A stretch of 7,390 nt of DNA from an uncultured Collinsella sp. (GTDB lineage Bacteria > Actinomycetota > Coriobacteriia > Coriobacteriales > Coriobacteriaceae), in NCBI GenBank assembly GCA_900552755.1, contig USAY01000098.1, positions 1-7,390 of the forward strand. The letters run 5' to 3'. Each line of letters starts with the position of its first letter. The first letter of the stretch is position 1. The notes beneath the pieces were generated by a model that ran no database searches, had not been told where the DNA came from, and saw only the letters and a list, made by a program, of their open reading frames with translations. The position numbers and the translations under genes are program-made. Below are positions 1-5,015 of this stretch, in pieces.

Positions 1-2843
1 ATGATATTGACGCCGTTGCTGCGGGCTCCTTCATTCTGAGCCTTAAGTACAACGGCGTTGAGCTGGGTACGCCGCTCGATTATTCGACCTATTGGCAGCT
101 GTTTATCAACGGCAAGTCGAGCGACTACACGGCGGACAATGTCACCATTCATGCTGGCGATACCGTTACGTGGTTCTACGGTGGCTGGGGCGACCAGTTG
201 CCCTCTGATTCTGTTCATGCTTCTGTTCAGGTACTTGGTAAGGACAAGGACGGCAAGCAGCAGGTTTGGGCTTCGACGGGCCAGACGAGCCTCAAGGCAG
301 GCTCCACTGCTAAGGATCTCCTTGAGCAGACCGGCCTTACTCTCGATGCTGGCGAATCGCCTTGGGGCTGGTTCCTCAACGGCATTACTTCGCCGTTCGA
401 TGGTAAGTCCTATGGCTGGGATGCTGCGACCAATAGCTATTGGCGCTTCTACGTAAATGGCAAGTTCGCCGACGTTGGCGCCGGTGCCTACGAGCTCCAA
501 GAGGGTGACGCCGTCACCTTTATGTATGGTGCTGACGCCGGTGCCCTTCCTGGCCAGGTTCTTGGTTCTGTCGATGTTATCGGTCCCGATGTCAACGGGA
601 ACAATACGCGTTGGGGCACGGCAAGCAATGTTTCTCTGCCCGAAGGCTCCACGGCCCAGAACCTTATTGAGGCAGTTCTGAAGGCCAAGGGCGTTGCGTA
701 CAACGGCTCCCAGAGTGGTGAGTACTGGTTCCTGAATTCCATTACTTCGCCGTTTGATCACAAACCGTATGGTTGGGATGCTGCGACCAATAAAAATTGG
801 CATCTGTATATCAACGGAGAGCCCTCCTTACTTTGCGCCAATCAGATTACGCTCAAGAGCGGCGATAAGGTCACGCTTGCCTATACCACCGAAAATTCGC
901 CCATGCCCGATCCCGACAAGATTGTCGTGGATCCGAGCGCGACGACTCCTGATTGGGATGCCGAGTGGGCCGGCTACGGCAACAGTGGCAACGGTTCGAC
1001 CGTAACGGATGCCAAGACGCCTGCGCAGGCCGCCGGTCTTAAGTGGGCCTTCGATTGGAAGGCCGAGTCTGGTCAGCAGTATGCCAACTGCAGCGAGCCT
1101 GTCATTGCTAACGGCTTTGTGTACATCGCGACCGAGAACGAGCTCATTAAGATCGATTCGTCCACGGGCAAAAAGGTTGCCTCTGCGCCGCTTGCCTCCA
1201 AGGTGAGCTATACCTCTCGTCCGATCTATACCAATGGCCTTATCATCGTTCCGCTCAACGGCGGTGCGGTCCAGGCGATTACTGCAGACAAGCTGATCTG
1301 CAAGTGGCTGACGCCCGGTTTGACGGACTTGACGCAGAGCTCCTGCACCGTCGTTTCGGACGGCGAGTACGTCTATGTTGGTACGGTCGATATTTCGTAT
1401 GACGAGAATTACAACGCGACCTACGGCAACGGCTCCCTTTCGCGCATTAAGATTGCCACGGGCGAAGTTTCTTGGCAGAACATCGACCCTGCCGAGGGCT
1501 ATTACTGGACTGGTGCGGCTTTGACGGATAAGTATGCCATTGTTCCTACGAGCGCGGGCACGCTTAAGTGCATTGATAAGACGACGGGCGATGTCGTTTC
1601 GACCATGAAGCTCGGCGCTCTCGCGAACGCCGACTGTGTCGCCGATCCGTCCAATGGTTCGACCTTCTATCAGATGACGCACGATGGAAAGCTCCATGTG
1701 ATTTCGCTTTCGGCGAAGGGCGTACTGAGCGAGCAGAAGACGGTCGACCTGGGTCTTACGAATAACATGAGCGCACCGGCGGTGGCTGGCGAAAACTTGA
1801 TTGTCGGCGGACAGACGGCTACTGGCTCTGCTCTGGCTTTCTATAATCTGAAGACCGGTAAAACCACGATGGTCACCGCTGCTGACGGTAAAGAACTGCC
1901 GGCCGGATTTAACGGTATTGCTGCTACTCCGCTGGTGAGTGTTCAGGGCGGCAAGACCTATGTGTACTTCACCGTTAACAGCGCGGATAGCAAGGATTAC
2001 GTTAACTACTCTGCTGGTGGTGGCGTGTATCGCTATACGCTCGGCGATGCAGAGGCGACGCAGATTTATGATGCGGCTGGCCATTACCAGCACTGCGACT
2101 CTCCGGTCATTACCGATGCATCTGGCAACCTGTACTACATCAATGATTCGGGTACTCTGTTCAAGCTGGGGGCTGTCGAGTCTTGGACGGTTGCCTTTAA
2201 TTCCAACGGCGGGTCTGCTTGCGACACTAAGTTTGTTGCTACGGCCGATGGCAAGCTGGTCAAGCCGGCCGATCCGACGCGCGATGGCTACACTTTCGGC
2301 GGTTGGTATACCGATGAGGCTTGCACGCAGGCGTATGACTTCAGTACGCCGGTAACGGCCGATCTGACGCTGTATGCCAAGTGGACCAAGAATGCCGTTA
2401 AGCCTGGCGGTAATGGCGGCGCTGGTTCGAATGGCGGCGGTTCTGGTACCGGTGCTGGTTCCGGCACTGGCGCTGGCGCGGGTTCTGGCTCCGGCTCGAA
2501 GGGCGGCGCTATTGCCCCGGGCCAGAAGCCGGTGACCAAGACGACGGTGTCGACTAAGACCGAGGCCAAGGACAACAAGTCCAACAAGAAGGACTCCGAT
2601 AAGTCCGACAAGAAGGACGAGAAGAAGTCTGACAAGAAGTCTGACAAGAAGTCCGATTCCAAGTCCAATTCCAAGTCCGATTCCAAGTCCGATACGGGTG
2701 CTGCTTCCACGACCACTGCTAAGAAGTCCTCTGGTGCTTCCGAGCAGGAGACTGGCACCAATCCGCTCGCCATCGTTGGCATCGCCGCCGGCGTCATCGG
2801 TCTCGCCATCGTCGGCGTGTTCGTGTTCACCAAACGTCGGTAG
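1..2843 (+). CDS. Large surface protein, 5'-partial: DUF4430 x3, PQQ-like beta-propeller, InlB-type repeat, C-terminal membrane anchor
   Basis: The frame is open from the window edge (first full codon at 3) to TAG at 2841, giving 946 visible residues; the true start and any signal peptide lie upstream. An internal TTG at 198 is not the start, because domain-like sequence continues before it. Domains by visible residue: the end of a DUF4430 (transcobalamin C-terminal-like) repeat at 1-62, two full repeats at about 70-183 and 184-305 sharing the motif GWDAATN, a PQQ-like propeller at about 320-723 with eight blade-like repeats, an InlB/Flg_new repeat at 728-794 (DGYTFGGWYTD), a Gly-rich linker at 800-836, a Lys/Ser/Asp tract at 852-898, a hydrophobic helix at 921-942 and the tail TKRR. 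This reads as an extracellular adhesin or ligand-binding protein on a wall-spanning stalk. DUF4430 is related to the cobalamin-binding beta domain of transcobalamin, but ligand and function are unknown here. Domain assignment is confident; function is not. Confidence 0.9.
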   Translation, partial: DIDAVAAGSFILSLKYNGVELGTPLDYSTYWQLFINGKSSDYTADNVTIHAGDTVTWFYGGWGDQLPSDSVHASVQVLGKDKDGKQQVWASTGQTSLKAGSTAKDLLEQTGLTLDAGESPWGWFLNGITSPFDGKSYGWDAATNSYWRFYVNGKFADVGAGAYELQEGDAVTFMYGADAGALPGQVLGSVDVIGPDVNGNNTRWGTASNVSLPEGSTAQNLIEAVLKAKGVAYNGSQSGEYWFLNSITSPFDHKPYGWDAATNKNWHLYINGEPSLLCANQITLKSGDKVTLAYTTENSPMPDPDKIVVDPSATTPDWDAEWAGYGNSGNGSTVTDAKTPAQAAGLKWAFDWKAESGQQYANCSEPVIANGFVYIATENELIKIDSSTGKKVASAPLASKVSYTSRPIYTNGLIIVPLNGGAVQAITADKLICKWLTPGLTDLTQSSCTVVSDGEYVYVGTVDISYDENYNATYGNGSLSRIKIATGEVSWQNIDPAEGYYWTGAALTDKYAIVPTSAGTLKCIDKTTGDVVSTMKLGALANADCVADPSNGSTFYQMTHDGKLHVISLSAKGVLSEQKTVDLGLTNNMSAPAVAGENLIVGGQTATGSALAFYNLKTGKTTMVTAADGKELPAGFNGIAATPLVSVQGGKTYVYFTVNSADSKDYVNYSAGGGVYRYTLGDAEATQIYDAAGHYQHCDSPVITDASGNLYYINDSGTLFKLGAVESWTVAFNSNGGSACDTKFVATADGKLVKPADPTRDGYTFGGWYTDEACTQAYDFSTPVTADLTLYAKWTKNAVKPGGNGGAGSNGGGSGTGAGSGTGAGAGSGSGSKGGAIAPGQKPVTKTTVSTKTEAKDNKSNKKDSDKSDKKDEKKSDKKSDKKSDSKSNSKSDSKSDTGAASTTTAKKSSGASEQETGTNPLAIVGIAAGVIGLAIVGVFVFTKRR
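210..917 (+). repeat. Two tandem full DUF4430 repeats inside the surface-protein gene
   Basis: Two consecutive copies of about 115-120 residues (210-551 and 552-917) share the core WFLN-x-ITSPFD, then YGWDAATN, then W-x(3)-Y(V/I)NG, then a GD-x-VT strand. At DNA level the stretch GGGATGCTGCGACCAATA occurs in both (starting near 418 and 776), which points to internal duplication. A third, more diverged copy is cut by the window start and ends near 190 (FINGK, then HAGDTVTWFYG). The repeats match the DUF4430 pattern in the neighbouring gene (GWMYSVNG, then NGDNVVWYY). Confidence 0.75.
2556..2696 (+). repeat. Low-complexity Lys/Ser/Asp coding repeat (stalk)
   Basis: This stretch encodes reiterated K-S-D, K-K-S-D and S-K-S-D/N units. 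The DNA itself is repetitive, with recurring AAGAAGTCTGAC and TCCAAGTCCGAT blocks. It lies between the Gly-rich linker and the C-terminal hydrophobic helix, where Gram-positive surface proteins carry a charged or Ser-rich segment that spans the peptidoglycan. The near-identical units could expand or contract by slippage in frame. Confidence 0.7.
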
Positions 2844-2850
2844 GTGAGGG
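2842..2850 (+). promoter_or_regulatory. Ribosome binding site overlapping the upstream stop codon
   Basis: AGGTGAGGG overlaps the TAG stop of the first surface-protein gene. Its AGGTGA core is 5 nt from GTG at 2853, which decides the start of the second gene. The alternative GTG at 2844 lies inside this site and so has no room for its own ribosome binding site. The overlap suggests translational coupling of the two genes. Confidence 0.6.
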
Positions 2851-2852
2851 CT

Positions 2853-3755
2853 GTGTCCAATAAATCCAAGGACGCTGACCCTAAGCAACCAGATTCCTCG
2901 TTCATTCAGTTCGACGATGCAAAGCAACAGGGCGCCGCTTCGGCGGCGTCCGCCCCTCGTCGCAAGGCGCTCCTTGGCGTTCTGACTGCCGCGTGCACCA
3001 TTCTGATCGTCGTCTCGCTGGGCTTCGTCCATCCTTCCGAGAGCGGCACCTGGTCCATTGACTGGATCGTTCAGACCGTGACGGGGGAGAGCGTCGTCGC
3101 CAAGGACACCAAGGGGTCTGGCTCGTCTGCCGCTTCGGGCGAGGCTAGTTCCAAGGATTCCAAATCTTCGAATGATGCAAAAGACGAGCCCAAGGGTTCG
3201 AACGACGCCAAGGACGATTCCGAGTCTTCAAACAAGGAATCGGACAAAAACTCGGATAGCAAGAAGTCCGATGGTCAGGACAGCAAGAGGTCTGGCGATA
3301 AATCCGCTGCCCAAAATACGGGAGCCGGTGATACTTCCAATGTGTCTGGCGGTGCTTCTTCGGGCGGCGGTCAGTCGTCTGATGGAGCCTCACCCTCTAA
3401 TGGCGGAAGCGCTTCCTCGGACGGCCAGGGCGGCTCGCAGGAGTCCAACTACGTTACGGTGACGGTTTCGGTCACATCGAGCGCTGTGGGCAATCCTGTG
3501 TCCTCTGGTGGCACCTTTACCTTTAACGAAGGCGCTACCGTTTACGATGCCCTGTGCGCGCTAGGCCTTTCTGTCAACGCACACGGCTCGTCGTACGGCA
3601 CGTATGTTTCCGCGATTGGTGGTTTGGCCGAGAAACAGTACGGCGGCACGAGCGGGTGGATGTACTCCGTCAACGGCACAACGCCCATGACGGCCTGTAG
3701 TAACTACGTTCTCTCAAACGGCGACAACGTAGTCTGGTATTACGTTACAGGCTAG
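2853..3755 (+). CDS. N-terminally membrane-anchored DUF4430 domain protein
   Basis: This 300-residue protein starts at GTG 2853 (a GTG at 2844 is in frame but lies in the ribosome binding site). A polar, probably cytoplasmic N-terminus ends in Arg-Arg-Lys. A single hydrophobic helix follows at about residues 38-59 and acts as a signal anchor. Residues about 85-198 form a low-complexity Ser/Lys/Asp, then Ser/Gly-rich stalk. The C-terminus (about 200-300) is one DUF4430 domain, with YGTYVSAIGG, GWMYSVNG and a terminal GD-x-V-x-WYY strand. Two cysteines inside the domain (about 235 and 282) could form a disulfide. Expected topology is domain outside the cell, held by the N-terminal helix. It follows the larger DUF4430 protein by 9 nt and probably shares its transcript, so the two may act together in binding or handing on a ligand (inference). 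DUF4430 is related to the transcobalamin beta domain; no ligand can be assigned. Confidence 0.88.
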   Translation: MSNKSKDADPKQPDSSFIQFDDAKQQGAASAASAPRRKALLGVLTAACTILIVVSLGFVHPSESGTWSIDWIVQTVTGESVVAKDTKGSGSSAASGEASSKDSKSSNDAKDEPKGSNDAKDDSESSNKESDKNSDSKKSDGQDSKRSGDKSAAQNTGAGDTSNVSGGASSGGGQSSDGASPSNGGSASSDGQGGSQESNYVTVTVSVTSSAVGNPVSSGGTFTFNEGATVYDALCALGLSVNAHGSSYGTYVSAIGGLAEKQYGGTSGWMYSVNGTTPMTACSNYVLSNGDNVVWYYVTG

Positions 3756-3777
3756 AGGCCTCGACATAGCGCGTCAG

Positions 3778-3815
3778 ACGGGCGGTTCGGACAAACATCC
3801 GGGCCGCCCGTTTTT
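3778..3815 (+). terminator. Rho-independent terminator of the surface-protein operon
   Basis: ACGGGCGG (3778-3785) pairs perfectly with CCGCCCGT (3804-3811). The stem continues through two G-U pairs and CGGA/TCCG (3788-3791 with 3798-3801), giving about 14 pairs around a 6-nt loop, and is followed by TTTTT. It begins 23 nt after the DUF4430 stop codon. Confidence 0.9.
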
Positions 3816-3850
3816 AACGCGAATTGGACTGGGTCGCCGGGTCTCTCGGC

Positions 3851-3888
3851 AAACAAAAAACCGGTTGGAATGGGAATTCCAACCGGTT
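3851..3888 (-). terminator. Rho-independent terminator of the fbp-gtrA strand
   Basis: AACCGGTTGGAAT (3859-3871) and its exact reverse complement (3876-3888) form a 13-bp stem with a 4-nt loop. Read on the minus strand the stem runs into TTTTTTG then TTT. It lies 26 nt beyond the stop of the last minus-strand gene and faces the + strand terminator at 3778-3815. On the + strand no T-run follows, so it probably works in one direction. Confidence 0.88.
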
Positions 3889-3914
3889 ATACATTCAAGC
3901 AAATAGTGAATCGA

Positions 3915-4322
3915 CTACGACCGTGCGCCCTCGAGGAAGAAGCGGCGGCTGAAGTAGTTGTACCAGGTGACGAGGAACGTGGCGATGGCCTTCATGGCCT
4001 GGTAGCCGATGCTCAAAAACGTGACGCCCACAAACATGTACAGGTCGTTGAGGCCCAGGCCGATCACCGACAGGATGGTGAAGATCGTGAACTCGCGCTT
4101 GCGGCTCATGCCCTCGCGGTGGTCGAACACGTACTTCATGCTGAGCCAGTAGTTGACCACGACGGACGTGATAAACGAAACCGTGGTGCTCATCAAAAAG
4201 TCGAGGTGGAACAGCTCGACGAGCGCAATGAGCATGCCCCAGTCGATGCCAAAGGAGATAAGACCCACGACAGCAAACTTGAGGAACTGCTTGGTATGAG
4301 GTTGTGCCAGCGCCTTGCGCAC
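3915..4322 (-). CDS. GtrA-family membrane protein (distal copy)
   Basis: This 135-residue protein has the usual GtrA length and four predicted membrane helices (about 13-35, 43-61, 78-100, 105-124). The signature loop MKYVFDHREGMSRKREF lies between helices 2 and 3, and the positively charged end is SRRFFLEG. GtrA proteins are thought to take part in moving undecaprenyl-linked sugars across the membrane for decoration of cell-surface polysaccharide; the evidence is best for GtrA of phage serotype-conversion cassettes. The start is GTG at 4322 with a weak upstream GGATGTGA; no better in-frame start is evident. It is paralogous to the gene at 4542-4937, sharing MKYVF-x-H-x-EGMSR and SVIGL-x-LND. 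No glycosyltransferase is adjacent, so the exact substrate cannot be given. Transcription may continue from the upstream paralogue or start in the 219-nt gap. Confidence 0.9.
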   Translation of the reverse strand: MRKALAQPHTKQFLKFAVVGLISFGIDWGMLIALVELFHLDFLMSTTVSFITSVVVNYWLSMKYVFDHREGMSRKREFTIFTILSVIGLGLNDLYMFVGVTFLSIGYQAMKAIATFLVTWYNYFSRRFFLEGARS

Positions 4323-4343
4323 GTAATCACATCCAATGCGTTG

Positions 4344-4451
4344 ATGAATCGAGCAGAGGATACTTTAGAGCTTTTACAAGGGAAACGTAAGGTCTTTGCC
4401 AAGAACTATATGAACTCGCCAAATTTTCAAGAGCTAATCCGCAAACGTTGA
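4344..4451 (+). pseudogene. Possible small ORF or gene remnant, 35 codons, AT-richer
   Basis: An ORF starting MNRAEDTLELLQGKRKVF and ending ELIRKR before TGA at 4449 lies in the gap between the two gtrA genes. Its composition (TTA, CTA and AAT codons) is AT-richer than the flanking genes, and the peptide looks amphipathic and protein-like. It has no recognisable ribosome binding site. The frame continues upstream over the antisense of the GtrA start, so the ATG is not firmly its beginning. I do not recognise the family. It may be the tail of a degraded gene or a chance ORF in intergenic DNA. Confidence 0.2.
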
Positions 4452-4457
4452 AAATTT
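4421..4457. repeat. 10-bp inverted repeat in the gap between the gtrA genes
   Basis: AAATTTTCAA (4421-4430) and TTGAAAATTT (4448-4457) are exact reverse complements separated by 17 nt. Pairing extends further with one mismatch. No T-run follows on either strand, so this is not a standard terminator. It could be a protein-binding site upstream of the distal gtrA gene, or an accident of AT-rich sequence. Confidence 0.45.
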
Positions 4458-4475
4458 GCCCGTAAACGAGCGACA

Positions 4476-4515
4476 CCCACGGACGATACTGCGCTGAGTG
4501 CGCGTCGTCCGTGGG
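4476..4515 (-). terminator. Imperfect hairpin downstream of the proximal gtrA gene; possible weak terminator
   Basis: CCCACGGACGA (4476-4486) pairs perfectly with TCGTCCGTGGG (4505-4515), and GCGC (4491-4494) pairs with GCGC (4500-4503) inside, leaving a small asymmetric bulge and a 5-nt loop. The hairpin sits 26 nt beyond the proximal gtrA stop. On the minus strand it is followed by TGTCGCTCGTTT, which lacks a proper T-tract. It may therefore give partial termination, or stabilise the 3' end of the fbp-gtrA transcript. Confidence 0.45.
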
Positions 4516-4541
4516 CGCCGTAATGCTGCAGGGGTGTCGAG

Positions 4542-4937
4542 CTATTTGGTCTCGTCGCCCTCCAGGAAGATCTTTCGGGTCACAAAGTTGTAGACCATGA
4601 CAAGCGCGGTGGCGCAGATCTTGGCGATATTGGCCTCGAGCCCCAGACCGGCGTTGAGCGCCAGCACGATGCCGTCGTTGAGCACCAAACCGATCACGGA
4701 CAGCACGACAAAGATGATGAACTCGCGGCGGCGGCTCATGCCTTCCTTGTGCGCAAACACGTACTTCATGCTTGCGAGGTAGTTAAAGATGAGTGAGATG
4801 ATAAAGCCGCTGGTGTTGGCGATTAGGATGTTGAGGCCCAGACCGTAGTGGAGCAGATTCATAATGCCAAAGTCGATAACCGTGGCAATGACACCGACGA
4901 CGCCAAATTTCATGATCTGCGCAAGGAGCTTTTGCAT
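4542..4937 (-). CDS. GtrA-family membrane protein (copy proximal to fbp)
   Basis: From ATG 4937 the protein has 131 residues, the normal GtrA length, with four predicted helices (about 11-31, 37-54, 73-94, 103-120), the loop MKYVFAHKEGMSRRREF and the end TRKIFLEG. The ATG has AAGGCAGG a few bases upstream and aligns with the start of the neighbouring paralogue. A longer version from TTG at 5000 (152 residues) is in frame but has GGGGA directly abutting it, too close to serve as a ribosome binding site. The likely role is as a membrane partner in moving lipid-linked sugars for surface glycan modification (family knowledge; substrate unknown). It follows fbp by 78 nt (15 nt if the TTG is used) and is probably co-transcribed with it. 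The reading frame between the fbp stop and this gene is open and is the same as that of fbp. Confidence 0.9.
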   Translation of the reverse strand: MQKLLAQIMKFGVVGVIATVIDFGIMNLLHYGLGLNILIANTSGFIISLIFNYLASMKYVFAHKEGMSRRREFIIFVVLSVIGLVLNDGIVLALNAGLGLEANIAKICATALVMVYNFVTRKIFLEGDETK

Positions 4938-5015
4938 GGTACCTGCCTTAAGCTGGCGCCGAAGCGCCGCGGGGATGACAAACTCAGCAAGTTTAGCCAA
5001 TCCCCGCGGGTGGTG

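Noticed and set aside
198..200. TTG as start of the large surface protein
   Set aside because: The frame is open upstream to the window edge, and residues 1-62 form the end of another DUF4430 repeat, so the gene starts outside the window.
2400..2700. Repeat-rich stretch considered as a CRISPR or mobile repeat
   Set aside because: The repeats are in frame, encode Gly- and Lys/Ser/Asp-rich protein, and have no constant repeat-spacer structure.
828..3032. 734-codon open frame on the minus strand opposite the surface-protein genes
   Set aside because: It lies fully antisense to two genes with clear domains. Its product is Arg/Leu/Ile-rich with no domain pattern, and strong codon bias in the sense strand explains the lack of stops.
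3870..4451. 193-codon + strand frame over the distal gtrA gene
   Set aside because: Most of it is antisense to a well-supported GtrA protein. Only its last 35 codons, outside gtrA, are kept as a low-confidence observation.
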